Below, in pieces: positions 36,232 through 45,859 of a stretch of DNA of 64,000 nucleotides (positions within the stretch are counted from its first letter, which is position 1; every line of letters starts with the position of its first letter). The position numbers and the translations under genes are program-made. Below the pieces are notes generated by a model, which ran no database searches, had not been told where the DNA came from, and was given only the letters and a program-made list of their open reading frames with translations. This DNA comes from Methylopila jiangsuensis. GTDB taxonomy: Bacteria > Pseudomonadota > Alphaproteobacteria > Rhizobiales > Methylopilaceae. The DNA lies in assembly GCF_027922305.1 (NCBI RefSeq), contig NZ_BSFK01000007.1, positions 1 to 64,000 of the forward strand, read 5' to 3'.

Positions 36232-39200
36232 GCGCTCCGAACACGGCTTACGCGGAGCTCGCCGCGTCGACGAATTTCTCGTTTCTGCACGGCGCGTCGC
36301 ATCCCCAGCATATGGTGCTGACCGCCCTGCTGCTTGGCCAGACCGGGATCGGCGTCGCCGACCGCAACACGCTGGCCGGCGTGGTGCGCGCCCACAGCGC
36401 GCTGAAGCAGTTGCGCGCCGAGGGCGCGCCGCCGCCGGAGAAGACCCGGCAGGGCTCGGGGCCCGGCGAAGTGGTCTTGGTCGAAGCGCCCTGGGCGCCC
36501 GACGCGCCGTTCTCGCGCGCGGAGCTGAAACGGCGGGCGGAGGCGTTCCGGCTTGTGGTGGGAGCGCGGCTGGTCTTTGCGGACGGCGCGCCGGACGTGA
36601 TCGCCTATCCCGTCGACCGCGCGGGCTGGGGCCGGCTTTGCCGCCTGCTCACGCGGGGCAATCTCCGCGCCGGCAAGGGCGCGTGCGTCCTCCGCCTCGA
36701 CGATCTTCTGGCGGACGCCGGGAGCCTTCTGCTGATCGTCGTGCCGGGGCGCTCTCTCGACGGCCTTGGTCCGGCGCTGGCCGGAATCGCGGAAGCGGCC
36801 CCCGGCGCGACCTGGCTCGCCGCCGCCATGCACCGCCGCGGCGACGATCGCCGACGGCTGGCGCGGCTGCAGGCGACCGCGCGTAACGCGGGCGTTCCGC
36901 TCATCGCGGTGAACGACGCGCTGTATGACGAGCCCGGCGCGCGCGACCTTCAGGACGTCCTCACCTGCATCCGCGAGGGCCGCACGGTCGAGACCGCGGG
37001 CCGGCTGCTGGAGACGAACGCCGAGCGCCACCTGAAATCCCCGGAGGAGATGGCGCGGCTGTTCCGCGAGGCGCCCGAGGCGATCGCCGAGACGCAGAAT
37101 CTGCTCGTGCGCATCGACTTCACGCTCGACGACCTGAAATACGATTATCCGGACGAACCCGTTCCGCCGGGATGGGAGCCGCAGGACTGGCTTGAGGAGC
37201 AGACCTGGCGCCGCGCCGCGATCCGTTACCCGGACGGGGTTCCGCCCAAGGTCGCGGCGCTGCTGCGCGACGAGTTCGCGCTCATCAGGAAGCTCGATTA
37301 CGCCCGCTACTTCCTGACCATCCTCGACATCGTGCGGGCGGCCGAGGACCGGGGCATCCTCTGTCAGGGGCGCGGATCGGCGGCCAACTCCGCCGTCTGC
37401 TACGCCCTCGGCATCACCGCCGTCGACCCGGCGGAGCATGATCTGCTGTTCGCCCGCTTCCTGTCGGAGGAGCGGCGGGAGCCGCCGGACATCGACGTGG
37501 ATTTCGAGCATGAACGGCGCGAGGAGATCATCCAGCACATCTACGAACGCTACGGACGGCACCGCGCGGGCATCGCCGCGGCCGTCATCCGCTATCGGCC
37601 GCGCAGCGCCATGCGCGAGGTGGGCAAGGCTCTGGGCCTGACCGAGGACGTCACCGCCCGTCTCGCCTCGACCCAGTGGGGGAGCTGGGGCGCCGAAATC
37701 AGGGACGAGCACATCCGCCAGACCGGGATCGACCCGGCGAACCCCGCCATCCGCCGCGCGCTCGGCCTCGCCCGAAGGCTGCTGGGGTTTCCCCGCCACC
37801 TTTCGCAGCACGTGGGCGGCTTCGTGCTGACCCGCGGCCGGCTCGACGAGACCGTGCCGATCGGCAACGCCGCGATGGCGGACCGCACCTTCATCGAATG
37901 GGACAAGGACGACATCGACGAACTCGGCCTGATGAAGGTCGACGTGCTCGCGCTCGGCATGCTGACCTGCATCCGCAAGGCGTTCGACCTCATCCAGCAG
38001 CATGAGGGACAGCGGCCCGATCTCGCCGCGATCCCGAAGGACGACCCCGAAACCTACGCCATGCTGCAGCGGGCGGATTCGATCGGCGTGTTCCAGGTCG
38101 AGAGCCGCGCGCAGATGAACATGCTTCCGCGGCTGAAGCCGGCGGCGTTCTACGATCTCGTCGTCCAGGTGGCGATCGTGCGGCCCGGCCCCATCCAGGG
38201 CGGCATGGTGCATCCCTATCTCCGCCGGCGCATGGGACTCGAGGAGGTGCGCTTTCCCGCCCCGGCGCCCGAGCACGGACCCGCGGACGAGCTTCGGCAG
38301 GTGCTCGCCCGAACGCTCGGCGTGCCGCTGTTCCAGGAGCAGGCCATGCGGCTCGCCATGGTCGCGGCCAGGTTTTCCGACGTGGAGGCGAACCAGTTGC
38401 GCCGCGCGATGGCGACCTTCCGCAACGTGGGCACGATCCAGAATTTCGAGACGCTGATGGTCGAGCGCATGGCGGCGCGCGGCTACGACCGGGCCTTCGC
38501 CCAGCGCTGTTTCGAGCAGATCAAGGGCTTCGGCTCTTACGGCTTCCCGGAAAGCCACGCGGCCTCCTTCGCCAAGCTGGTCTACATCTCCTCATGGATC
38601 AAACGTCATCACCCGGCGGTCTTCGCCTGCGCGCTGCTCAACTCCCAGCCCATGGGCTTCTACGCCCCGGCCCAGATCGTGCGTGACGCGCAGGAGCACG
38701 GCGTGGAGGTGCGCGCGGTCGACGTCAACTCCAGCGCCTACGACAACGCGCTGGAGCGGAACGGCGACGCGCTCGCCCTGCGGATCGGGCTCCGGCAGGT
38801 GGCGGGACTGGCGGAGAGCGATGCGCTGCGCCTGACGGAGGCGCGTGGCGAAGGCTTCCCCGACATGGAGACGCTCGCCGCCCGGAGCGGCCTTTCCGGA
38901 CGGGCGCTGCGGCTGCTGGCGGCGGCCGATGCGTTCCGCTCCCTCGGCCTCGACCGACGCGCCGCGCTCTGGGCCGTGCGCCGTCTGCCGGACGACCGGC
39001 CCTTGCCGCTGTTCGCCGCCGCCGCCGCCCGTGAGTTGGGGGACGAACCTGCGGTGGCGCTGCCGGACATGCCGCTGGCCGCGCATGTGGCGGCGGACTA
39101 CCAGTCGATGCGCCTGTCGCTGAAGGCGCATCCGATGGCGATCCTGCGGCCGGCCTTCGCCCGGGACCGCATCGCGACCTGCGCGGAAACCATCGGACGT

Positions 39201-39593
39201 GGGGATGGCGCCGTCTGCCGCACCGCCGGGGTGGTGCTGGTGCGCCAGCGTCCCGGCGCGGGGAACGCCATCTTCGTCACGCTGGAGGACGAAACCGGCG
39301 TGGTCAATGTCGTCATCTGGGCGCGCGTCTTCGAGCGCTTTCGCCGCGAGGTGATGGGGGCCCGCCTGCTGCTGGTCGAAGGCCGCGTGCAGAAAAGTCC
39401 GGAGGGCGTCGCCCATCTGCTGGCGAGCCGCCTCGTGGACCGTTCGGCAGAACTGCGCCGGCTGTCGGACGAGACGGATGTCATGGCCGAACGCGCCCGC
39501 GCCGATGCGTTCGCCCAGCCCCACCCGCCGCCCGGCGCCTCAGGTCATCCCCGCGACGTTCGCATCCTGCCGCGTTCCCGTGATTTTCACTGA
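36228..39593 (+). CDS. dnaE2: Error-prone DNA polymerase DnaE2
   Basis: A 1121-residue C-family polymerase alpha subunit that does mutagenic translesion synthesis after DNA damage. The PHP domain opens with [11 protein letters not shown]; the catalytic aspartates are in [14 protein letters not shown] (about residue 420); [20 protein letters not shown] and [15 protein letters not shown] are conserved palm and finger segments; an OB fold lies near the C-terminus ([17 protein letters not shown], about 1014). The ATG overlaps the imuB stop (ATGA). The length fits DnaE2 and is shorter than replicative DnaE1. Confidence 0.96.
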   Translation: MSAPNTAYAELAASTNFSFLHGASHPQHMVLTALLLGQTGIGVADRNTLAGVVRAHSALKQLRAEGAPPPEKTRQGSGPGEVVLVEAPWAPDAPFSRAELKRRAEAFRLVVGARLVFADGAPDVIAYPVDRAGWGRLCRLLTRGNLRAGKGACVLRLDDLLADAGSLLLIVVPGRSLDGLGPALAGIAEAAPGATWLAAAMHRRGDDRRRLARLQATARNAGVPLIAVNDALYDEPGARDLQDVLTCIREGRTVETAGRLLETNAERHLKSPEEMARLFREAPEAIAETQNLLVRIDFTLDDLKYDYPDEPVPPGWEPQDWLEEQTWRRAAIRYPDGVPPKVAALLRDEFALIRKLDYARYFLTILDIVRAAEDRGILCQGRGSAANSAVCYALGITAVDPAEHDLLFARFLSEERREPPDIDVDFEHERREEIIQHIYERYGRHRAGIAAAVIRYRPRSAMREVGKALGLTEDVTARLASTQWGSWGAEIRDEHIRQTGIDPANPAIRRALGLARRLLGFPRHLSQHVGGFVLTRGRLDETVPIGNAAMADRTFIEWDKDDIDELGLMKVDVLALGMLTCIRKAFDLIQQHEGQRPDLAAIPKDDPETYAMLQRADSIGVFQVESRAQMNMLPRLKPAAFYDLVVQVAIVRPGPIQGGMVHPYLRRRMGLEEVRFPAPAPEHGPADELRQVLARTLGVPLFQEQAMRLAMVAARFSDVEANQLRRAMATFRNVGTIQNFETLMVERMAARGYDRAFAQRCFEQIKGFGSYGFPESHAASFAKLVYISSWIKRHHPAVFACALLNSQPMGFYAPAQIVRDAQEHGVEVRAVDVNSSAYDNALERNGDALALRIGLRQVAGLAESDALRLTEARGEGFPDMETLAARSGLSGRALRLLAAADAFRSLGLDRRAALWAVRRLPDDRPLPLFAAAAARELGDEPAVALPDMPLAAHVAADYQSMRLSLKAHPMAILRPAFARDRIATCAETIGRGDGAVCRTAGVVLVRQRPGAGNAIFVTLEDETGVVNVVIWARVFERFRREVMGARLLLVEGRVQKSPEGVAHLLASRLVDRSAELRRLSDETDVMAERARADAFAQPHPPPGASGHPRDVRILPRSRDFH

Positions 39594-39689
39594 CGATGCG
39601 AACGCCCGATCGAGACTTGCGGCGCGGTCGGCGACGCCAAGCGCCATTCCGATCACCTCGCGCAAGCTCGACATGCCGCTGACGATGAA

Positions 39690-40440
39690 GATCGATCTCA
39701 GCGGTTCGTCTCGCTGGAGACATGGCAGGCCGCGCAGGATCGCCGGACGGGCGGCGCGAAGGCGCCCGTCCGCAAGGATTTGCGAGAGGATTGCCCGCTG
39801 CGCGGTTTCATGATCTGCGCCTTTTGCGGCAGAGCCTTCGCCGCGTGCCGGTCGAAAGGCCCAGCCCGATCTACGCCTGCCACCTTTGCGGCGCCAAGGG
39901 CTGGCGTGAGTGTCGGAAGTCCGTGCGCAAGGAGCGGATCGAAGCTGACTTCGAAGCGCTGCGACCAGCCTCGTCCTTGCACAAAGACTGTTCGGTCCCG
40001 CGCTCGCGATTCTGCGCGATCTGCGGGATGCGCGGCTGACATCCGGCAAGGAGCGGATCGCGGCGGTTCAGGACGAGCTGCGCGCCATCGACCATAAGGT
40101 TGATCAGTTGCTCGACCGCATCGTTGACGCGAGCGGTGATTCCGTCGTCGCGACTTACGGGAAGCGCGTGCGCGAACGGGAGGCGCAGAAGGCCGTCACG
40201 AAGGAGAAGATCGCCTCCTGCGGTCGGCCGCTCGCGTCGTTCGCCAACACGTATCGAACCGCCTGCGACGTCCTTGCAAACCCTTGGAAGCTGTGGCGTT
40301 CCGAGCGCCTCGAAGACCGTCGCGCGGTGCTCAGGCTCGTGTTTGCTGATCGTCTCGCCTACGCGCGGAACGAAGGCTATCGAACCGTCAGAATATCAAT
40401 GACGTTCAAAATGATAGGAGACTTCAAAATGCGCAAAAGG
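39690..40440 (+). pseudogene. Remnant of a large serine recombinase (C-terminal part)
   Basis: Three adjoining frames read as one protein. First LETWQAAQDRRTGGAKAPVR and CAFCGRAFAACRSKG, then YACHLCGAKGWRECRKSVRK, then LTSGKERIAAVQDELRAIDHK through LVFADRLAYARNEGY. Together they match the recombinase zinc-ribbon, coiled-coil and C-terminal domains of large serine recombinases. At least two frameshifts separate the pieces, and the N-terminal catalytic domain with RVST is absent, so it is inactive. It lies between dnaE2 and tRNA-Ala, ending four bases before the tRNA, and marks an older integration event. Edges are approximate. Confidence 0.8.
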
Positions 40441-40444
40441 GACG

Positions 40445-40520
40445 TGGTGGAGCCGAGGGGATTCGAACCCCTGACCTCTGCAGTGCGATTGCAGCGCTCT
40501 CCCAACTGAGCTACGGCCCC
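40445..40520 (-). tRNA. tRNA-Ala (anticodon CGC)
   Basis: On the minus strand: acceptor GGGGCCG paired with CGGCTCC (one G-U), D-arm TAGCTCAGTTGGGAGAGC, anticodon stem CTGCA/TGCAG around loop ATCGCAC (anticodon CGC), T-arm AGGGG-TTCGAAT-CCCCT, discriminator A and encoded CCA. The plus-strand frame of the recombinase remnant runs into it, but this is accidental. Confidence 0.95.
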
Positions 40521-40679
40521 GCGTCCCGAAGGCGCGTCATTTACCGGGGGGCGCCTGGCGGTGTCAAGCGGGCGGCGGCGGTTTTGGCGCCGCAGCGCGG
40601 CGGTCTTGCCCGGCCGTGAGGCGGTCGCTACATCTCGAAGCCCGCCGGCTTCCGATCCCGCTTCCCAGGACAGACACCC

Positions 40680-40970
40680 ATGCGCGCGCTGCTCGACGTC
40701 GTTCTGCTCGCTTTGCAGCTCTACACGTGGCTGCTGATCGCGGCGGCGATCCTGTCCTGGCTGGTGGCGTTCAACGTGGTCAACACCCGCAACGGCGTGG
40801 TGGCCGCCATCGGCGACTTCCTCTACCGCATCACCGAGCCGCTGCTGCGGCCGATCCGCAACGTCATGCCGAATCTCGGCGGGATCGACCTGTCGCCGGT
40901 GGTGCTGCTGCTCATCATCTTCCTGATCGAGCGCGTCATCGTGCTCTATCTCTATCCTAACGTGTTCTGA
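40680..40970 (+). CDS. YggT family membrane protein
   Basis: A 96-residue protein with two hydrophobic helices ([18 protein letters not shown] and [18 protein letters not shown]). Between them is the YggT signature region [24 protein letters not shown]. YggT proteins are small inner-membrane proteins linked with osmotic tolerance or cell-division/photosystem assembly in various bacteria; the exact job is unsettled. It is followed after 13 bp by a DUF167 gene, the conserved yggT-yggU order. Confidence 0.92.
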   Translation: MRALLDVVLLALQLYTWLLIAAAILSWLVAFNVVNTRNGVVAAIGDFLYRITEPLLRPIRNVMPNLGGIDLSPVVLLLIIFLIERVIVLYLYPNVF

Positions 40971-40983
40971 CGCCCTTAATCCC

Positions 40984-41292
40984 GTGTCTCCGTTTCAGGC
41001 GGGCGACGGCGTTCTGTCCGTGCGGGTGCGGCTGACGCCCCATGGCGGCCGCGATTCGATCGACGGGATCGAGACGCTCGCCGACGGGACCGCCGTGCTG
41101 CTCGCCCGGGTGCGGGCCGCGGCGCAGAACGGCGAGGCCAACGACGCGCTGCGCGCCCTGCTCGCCAAGGCGGCCGGCGCGCCGCGCTCCCGGGTCGCGC
41201 TGAAGCGCGGCGCCTCAAGCCGCATCAAGCTGTTCGAAATCGACGGCGAGCCCGCGGCGATCGAAGCCCGGCTGAGGGCCGCGACGGGCTGA
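40984..41292 (+). CDS. DUF167 (YggU) family protein
   Basis: A 102-residue DUF167 protein starting at a GTG. The family core is visible: VRLTPHGGRDSIDG, then RVRAAAQNGEANDALRALLA and the SRVALKRGASSRIK segment with its conserved glycine-serine turn. The function of the family is not known. It is 13 bp downstream of the YggT gene and probably in the same transcript. Confidence 0.9.
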   Translation: MSPFQAGDGVLSVRVRLTPHGGRDSIDGIETLADGTAVLLARVRAAAQNGEANDALRALLAKAAGAPRSRVALKRGASSRIKLFEIDGEPAAIEARLRAATG

Positions 41293-41335
41293 CGGGCCCT
41301 TGAAGACCGGGACCTCACGCGTAGACTTGCGGCCC

Positions 41336-41632
41336 ATGAGCCAAGCCTCGCCCGCCCTTGAAGCCTTCACCGACGAGATGATCCGTCTCTGCGCGAAAAA
41401 GGGCTATCACCCCACCGCGTTCAAAGGCATGCGGGAGCGTCACGGCACGCTGGAGGCCATGAGGCGGCTGGTCCGGAACGGCGATGTCCAGAGCGGGTTT
41501 CTCCGACTGACCGAGCTCGGCCTGCAGGACTGGACGATCGAGGCCGCCATCCTCAGGTTCAAGCCGGAGTTTGATCGAACGGATATCGAGTGCGCCCGCT
41601 GGCGGCTCGCGCAAGCGAGCAGGGCTGTGTGA
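41336..41632 (+). CDS. Conserved hypothetical protein (about 98 residues)
   Basis: Starts at [18 protein letters not shown]; a further in-frame ATG at 41300 lacks support. The pattern '[26 protein letters not shown]... [17 protein letters not shown]... FKPEF' recalls small uncharacterised proteins found as stand-alone genes or attached to other domains in many bacteria. It is soluble and has no catalytic motif. It lies 44 bp after the DUF167 gene. Confidence 0.7.
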   Translation: MSQASPALEAFTDEMIRLCAKKGYHPTAFKGMRERHGTLEAMRRLVRNGDVQSGFLRLTELGLQDWTIEAAILRFKPEFDRTDIECARWRLAQASRAV

Positions 41633-41670
41633 CGCGTGCGGCGAGGACGCCGCGGAAAGATCCCGCTTTC

Positions 41671-41699
41671 TTGACGGCGGCGGCCCTGCGGTCTATAGG
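41671..41699 (+). promoter_or_regulatory. Sigma-70 type promoter of rpmB
   Basis: TTGACG at 41671-41676, a 17-base spacer, and TATAGG at 41694-41699. The spacing is ideal and the boxes match the housekeeping promoter pattern seen in alphaproteobacteria. The rpmB start lies about 100 bp downstream. Confidence 0.75.
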
Positions 41700-41801
41700 G
41701 GCGCCTTCTCATTCAGGCGCGCTTTCGCGTGGCCGCGGGCCTTCACGGTCCGATGCGCCGGGCGGTTCGCGGGCCAGACGCCATCATCCAGGAGTTCTGC
41801 C

Positions 41802-42110
41802 ATGTCGCGGCGTTGCGAACTGACCGGCAAGGCCGTGCTGAGCGGTCACAAGGTCAGCCACTCGAACCACAAGACCAAGCGCACCTTCCGTCCCAACCTC
41901 GTGCAGGTCTCCCTGCTCTCCGAGACGCTGGGCAAGCCGGTGCGTCTGCGCGTCTCCGCCCACGCCCTGCGCTCGGTGGAGCATCGCGGCGGTCTGGACG
42001 CGTTCCTCGCCAAGGCCTCCGAGCTGGAGCTCAGCCAGAACGCCCGCGAGCTGAAGCGCAAGATCGCTAAGGCCTCCGAGGCGCCGGCCGAGCAGGCCGC
42101 CGCCTCCTGA
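41802..42110 (+). CDS. rpmB: 50S ribosomal protein L28
   Basis: L28 of 102 residues ([20 protein letters not shown]), the longer alphaproteobacterial form; E. coli L28 has 78. [20 protein letters not shown] is the rRNA-binding core. AGGAG lies ten bases before the ATG. It has its own promoter at 41671 and is followed after seven bases by the VUT transporter gene. Confidence 0.96.
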   Translation: MSRRCELTGKAVLSGHKVSHSNHKTKRTFRPNLVQVSLLSETLGKPVRLRVSAHALRSVEHRGGLDAFLAKASELELSQNARELKRKIAKASEAPAEQAAAS

Positions 42111-42117
42111 TCCTTTC

Positions 42118-42744
42118 ATGAGCGGGCGGGCCTCGTCGCGCTTCTCGGCCGCCGCGCGTGATCTGACGCTGCCTGTCGCCGCGATGACCCTGGTCGTCGC
42201 GGCGTCGAACGTTCTGCTGCAGCATCCGGTTCAGGTCGCCGGGCTGGACGACAAGCTGACCTGGGGCGCCTTCACTTATCCGGTCGCCTTTCTGGTCACG
42301 GACCTCACCAACCGCCGCTTCGGCCCGGACGCCGCCCGGCGCGTGGTCTATGTGAGCTTCGCGCTCGCCGTGGCGCTGTCGATCGGGCTCGCCACGCCCC
42401 GAATCGCGCTGGCGTCGGGCGCGGCCTTTCTCGTCGGTCAGTTGCTGGATGTGAGCGTGTTCGCGCGCCTGCGCCGGCTCGCCTGGTGGCGGGCGCCGCT
42501 GGCGGCGAGCCTCTTGGGCTCGGCCGTGGACACCGCCCTGTTCTTCACGCTGGCTTTCGCCGGAGATGCGGGCATGTCCGCGCCGGTGTCGCTGGCGGGA
42601 ACCGGCGTGATGACGCCGCTGTGGGGCAGCCTCGCAACGTTCGATTTCCTGGTGAAGGTCGCCGGCGCGCTGGTTCTGCTCGCGCCCTACGCCGCGCTGA
42701 TGGCGAGCGTGCGTCCCTTCGAGTCCGTAGCGCCCGCCCGCTGA
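42118..42744 (+). CDS. VUT family (YhhQ) queuosine precursor transporter
   Basis: A 208-residue inner-membrane protein with about six hydrophobic segments. LTWGAFTYPVAFLVTDLTNR is the VUT/YhhQ signature, and FLVGQLLDVSVFARLRR follows. In E. coli YhhQ imports queuosine precursors (preQ0/preQ1) for tRNA modification; the same substrate is inferred here. It starts seven bases after rpmB and probably shares its transcript. Confidence 0.88.
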   Translation: MSGRASSRFSAAARDLTLPVAAMTLVVAASNVLLQHPVQVAGLDDKLTWGAFTYPVAFLVTDLTNRRFGPDAARRVVYVSFALAVALSIGLATPRIALASGAAFLVGQLLDVSVFARLRRLAWWRAPLAASLLGSAVDTALFFTLAFAGDAGMSAPVSLAGTGVMTPLWGSLATFDFLVKVAGALVLLAPYAALMASVRPFESVAPAR

Positions 42745-42957
42745 GCGCGGGAGATTCCATCGGCGCCCGTCGCGCCATATCCAAATGTGGTCTCAGAGCC
42801 CGTTTGGAACATGCGGAAGCATGCGATTCAAGCTCCCGTCACGCTCGCCGAAGGCGGGCGTCCACGATCTTCCGCCACGAAATTTTTAAGCGTTCACGTC
42901 GTGGAGGCCCGAGACACGCTCGGGAACGACGCCAAACGCAAGTTTCCGAACAGGCTC

Positions 42958-43803
42958 TCAGAGATCCGCGCCTCGGGCGGTCCTGTCCGCCGGCGCGCCG
43001 ACCACGAAGGACGAGGCCTGGATCACCGCCAGCCCCACTTCCGTGCGCACCGCGATCTTCCACGGCAGCAGCGCGCGGGTTCCGGCCACGGGCGCGAGCC
43101 AGATCTCCATGTCCCTGTTGCTTTCGAGGAACGTCACCTGCTTGCGGCCGGGCTTGTGGCCGGCGATGGCCTTGTAGCTCGCCTTGCACACCACCGCCTT
43201 GCCGGAATACTGCCCGGCGCCGGATTTGGCGGCCTTCACGTCCTCGGTGCGGTCGTAGCGCAGCGTCACGTCGAAGCGCTGGCGGCCGTCGAACACGGGC
43301 AGCACCCGGTCGCAGGCGGCGGACGTCAGCGGATCGGCGCCGGCGGGGGCCGGCATCATCAGCGCGCTGACGGGATCGACGATTCCCTTCTTGTCGGCCT
43401 CCGTCAACGGCACGATCCCGTTGGTCTTCGACGGCGGCTCCACCGAGAGCTGGCTCACGGCGTCGGAGGCGAGCGCGAAGCGGATGACCTGACCCTTGTC
43501 GCCGGATTTGGTGTTGATGGCGTAGGCGCTGGGGACGGGCCGCGCGGCCTCCAGCACGCCGCGGGAGGTGGCCGCGCCCCGGCCGCCGGTGAGGAAGCGC
43601 GCGAGGCCCGTAAGCCGCACGCTGACGTTCATGTCATAGGCCTTGCCGTCCACGCCGGCCTGCATCGAGGCGGCGCCGATGCTGAAGCCCGCCAGCGTCA
43701 GGTCATAGCGGGCCCGCACCCGCGTCTCCTCGGCGGAGGCGGCGGTGGCGCTCATCAGGAGCGCGGCGGCGGAGACGGCGGCGATGCGGGAGACCACGAA
43801 CAT
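42958..43803 (-). CDS. DUF3108 domain-containing exported protein
   Basis: A 281-residue protein with a signal peptide (MFVVSRIAAVSAAALLMSAT, cleavage near ASA-EE). DUF3108 features follow: a beta-rich body with RYDLTLAGFSIGAASMQAG and DPVSALMMP, and two cysteines (AACDRV, VVCKAS) that may form a disulfide. It is periplasmic by prediction, with function unknown. It is divergent from gph and converges on the VUT gene. Confidence 0.85.
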   Translation of the reverse strand: MFVVSRIAAVSAAALLMSATAASAEETRVRARYDLTLAGFSIGAASMQAGVDGKAYDMNVSVRLTGLARFLTGGRGAATSRGVLEAARPVPSAYAINTKSGDKGQVIRFALASDAVSQLSVEPPSKTNGIVPLTEADKKGIVDPVSALMMPAPAGADPLTSAACDRVLPVFDGRQRFDVTLRYDRTEDVKAAKSGAGQYSGKAVVCKASYKAIAGHKPGRKQVTFLESNRDMEIWLAPVAGTRALLPWKIAVRTEVGLAVIQASSFVVGAPADRTARGADL

Positions 43804-43977
43804 CCTCGGACAGATGGGTGCGGCGCGGGCGACATCAGAATCGGTTCAGGGCCCACGCGTCTGCCTGAAGGCTAGGGCAGAAGCGGGCTTTTGTGAGGCC
43901 CGTCGCGCTTGCCGGGCCGGGGAGGATGGCTTTAAGCCCTCAGGCGAGCCGATCCCGCCCGCCAAGGACGTTCGCCC

Positions 43978-44655
43978 ATGACCTCTCCCGCCCCGACCGT
44001 GGTGTTCGACCTGGACGGCACATTGGTGGAGTCCGCGCCGGATCTGGTGGGCGCGCTGACCGCCGCGCTCGCCGCCGAGAACCTGCCGCCCATCCCCGAA
44101 TCCGAGGTGCGGGCCATGCTGGGCGCGGGCGCCCGGGCGCTGGTGGAGCGGGGCCTGAAGGCGGCGGGCGTCACCCTGCCGGAGCCGCGCGTGCTGGAGC
44201 TCTACCGGGTGTTCCTCGATCATTACGATGCCCACATGGCCGACCGCAGCCACCTGTTTCCCGGCGCGGAAGGAGCGCTCGACCGGCTGGCGGGGAGGGG
44301 CGCGCGGCTTGCGGTCTGCACCAACAAGCTGGAGCGCTTCGCGGTGAAGCTGCTGGGCGAACTCGGCGCCGCGGAGCGCTTCGGCGCCATCGTCGGCGGC
44401 GACACCTTCGGCGTGGCGAAGCCCGACGCGGCGCCGGTGCTGGGCGCGATCCGGGCGGTGGGCGGCGATCCGGCCCGCGCCGTGATGATCGGCGACAGCA
44501 TGACCGACGTCGCCGCCGCCAGGGCGGCCGGAATCCCTTGCGTCGTCATGAGCTTCGGCTACACGCCCGTGCCCGCCCGCGAGCTCGGCGGCGACGTGAC
44601 GATCGACCGTTTCGACGAACTGGACGCGGCGCTGGCCGGGCTCGGCCTGCTCTGA
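43978..44655 (+). CDS. gph: Phosphoglycolate phosphatase (HAD family)
   Basis: A 225-residue HAD hydrolase. Motif I DLDGTLV gives nucleophile Asp11 and Asp13; VCTNK is motif II; VAKPDAAP holds the motif III lysine; GDSMTDVAAA is motif IV. The cap domain and size match Gph, which clears 2-phosphoglycolate (from oxygenation reactions or from DNA repair ends). Other HAD phosphatases of this subfamily cannot be fully excluded. Confidence 0.88.
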   Translation: MTSPAPTVVFDLDGTLVESAPDLVGALTAALAAENLPPIPESEVRAMLGAGARALVERGLKAAGVTLPEPRVLELYRVFLDHYDAHMADRSHLFPGAEGALDRLAGRGARLAVCTNKLERFAVKLLGELGAAERFGAIVGGDTFGVAKPDAAPVLGAIRAVGGDPARAVMIGDSMTDVAAARAAGIPCVVMSFGYTPVPARELGGDVTIDRFDELDAALAGLGLL

Positions 44656-44747
44656 TCCTGTGGACAGGGGAGGCGGCGACGGATTTTTCGCGCGCGGACG
44701 ATTGAAATCCGCGCCGAACCGTCGTAATGAGCCCTCCTCGCAACGGA

Positions 44748-44822
44748 GCCCGAATAGCTCAGCGGGAGAGCACACCCTTCACACGGGTGGGGTCACAGGT
44801 TCGATCCCTGTTTCGGGCACCA
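44748..44822 (+). tRNA. tRNA-Val (anticodon CAC)
   Basis: Acceptor GCCCGAA/TTCGGGC, D-arm TAGCTCAGCGGGAGAGC, anticodon stem CACCC/GGGTG around loop TTCACAC (anticodon CAC), T-arm ACAGG-TTCGATC-CCTGT, discriminator A and encoded CCA. A short T-rich run (ATTTTTCC) follows. The 3' end is not repeated elsewhere in the window. Confidence 0.96.
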
Positions 44823-45006
44823 TTTTTCCTAAAAAAATCACGTCGCGCGTTCCGCAAGCGAGCCGTGCGCCCTCGTCTTGGCGACAGGTTCGGCTGCGCG
44901 TGAAGCGTTCGCTCCGGTTCGAGCGCGGTCGTCAACGCCGTCCAGACATGGACCCGCGCTCATGCGCCGCCCGGTGCGGGCGGGGCGTAAGCGCGGGGGC
45001 GCACGG

Positions 45007-45753
45007 TCAGCGGATGCCGCCGCTTACGGTGATGTTTTCGCCGGTCACCCAACGGGCGTCATCGGATGCGAGGAACGTGACGACACTGGCGATGTCGTCG
45101 GGCCGGCCGGCCCGACCGAGCGGGGTCTGAGCCACCAGTCCGGCTTCCATCTCCGAGCCCGCAATGCCGGCGCTCTGCGTGCCTTCCGTCACCACGTATC
45201 CCGGGCTGACCACATTCACCCGGATTTTGCGGGGGGCCAGTTCGTTCGCAAGCACGCCCGAAATGGCGTTCACCGCGCCTTTGGTCCCGGCATAGGCCGC
45301 CGCGTTCGGCGAGTTCACATGCGTGATGGCCGAGGAAATGGTGATGACGCTCGCGCCCTCTCCCAGATGCGGCGACGCGGCCTGAGTGGCCAGCAGGACG
45401 CCGAGCACGTTGACGTCGAACTGGCGCCGGTAGTGCTCCTCCGTCAGTTCCTCGATCGACGCGAACTCGTAGACGCCTGAGTTGTTGACCAGCACATCGA
45501 GTCGGCCGAACCGCTCCACCGCCGCATGGATCAGCGCCTGCGCGTCGGCGACCTTGGACACGTCGCCCTTAACGGCGACGGCCTTTCCGCCCGCTGCGGC
45601 GATGGCGCCCACGACCGCGTCCGCCCCCGCCTTGCTCGACGCGTAGTTGACGATGACGGAAGCGCCGTCGTCCGCCAGAGCTTTGGCGATCGCCGCTCCA
45701 ATGCCCTTGGATGCTCCGGTCACCACCGCGACCTTGCCTTTGAGCTTCGACAT
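45007..45753 (-). CDS. SDR family oxidoreductase (FabG-like)
   Basis: A 248-residue classical short-chain dehydrogenase. The cofactor motif TGASKGIG is at residues 12-19, NNSG at about 90, catalytic Ser140 or Ser141 in ISSAI, and YxxxK at Tyr154-Lys158 (YAGTK). An Asn-Tyr pair after strand 2 (VNYASS) hints at NADP preference. The substrate is unknown. It is divergent from an ArsR-type regulator 106 bp away, which probably controls it. Confidence 0.9.
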   Translation of the reverse strand: MSKLKGKVAVVTGASKGIGAAIAKALADDGASVIVNYASSKAGADAVVGAIAAAGGKAVAVKGDVSKVADAQALIHAAVERFGRLDVLVNNSGVYEFASIEELTEEHYRRQFDVNVLGVLLATQAASPHLGEGASVITISSAITHVNSPNAAAYAGTKGAVNAISGVLANELAPRKIRVNVVSPGYVVTEGTQSAGIAGSEMEAGLVAQTPLGRAGRPDDIASVVTFLASDDARWVTGENITVSGGIR

Positions 45754-45806
45754 AATCTCACATCTCCGATGTGGGCGACCGTCGGCCTGACGGCCTTTGT
45801 CCCATT

Positions 45807-45823
45807 GTTCGGAAATATGGAAC
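45807..45823. promoter_or_regulatory. Candidate operator between the SDR and regulator genes
   Basis: GTTC and GAAC form a small inverted repeat with a 9-base spacer in the AT-richer 106-bp divergent region. It may be the binding site of the ArsR-type regulator at 45860. It is not a LexA box, because the half-sites are inverted rather than direct. Confidence 0.35.
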
Positions 45824-45859
45824 TATGATCCGTCGATCAAGGCCCTATATGATGAAAAC

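Noticed and set aside
40108-40509. A stand-alone gene running through tRNA-Ala
   Set aside because: Its first 110 codons are the last piece of the recombinase remnant, and the rest is read-through of the tRNA on the opposite strand.
45807-45823. LexA box in the SDR/ArsR intergenic region
   Set aside because: The half-sites are inverted (GTTC and GAAC) with a 9-base spacer; the alphaproteobacterial LexA box needs a direct repeat with a 7-base spacer.
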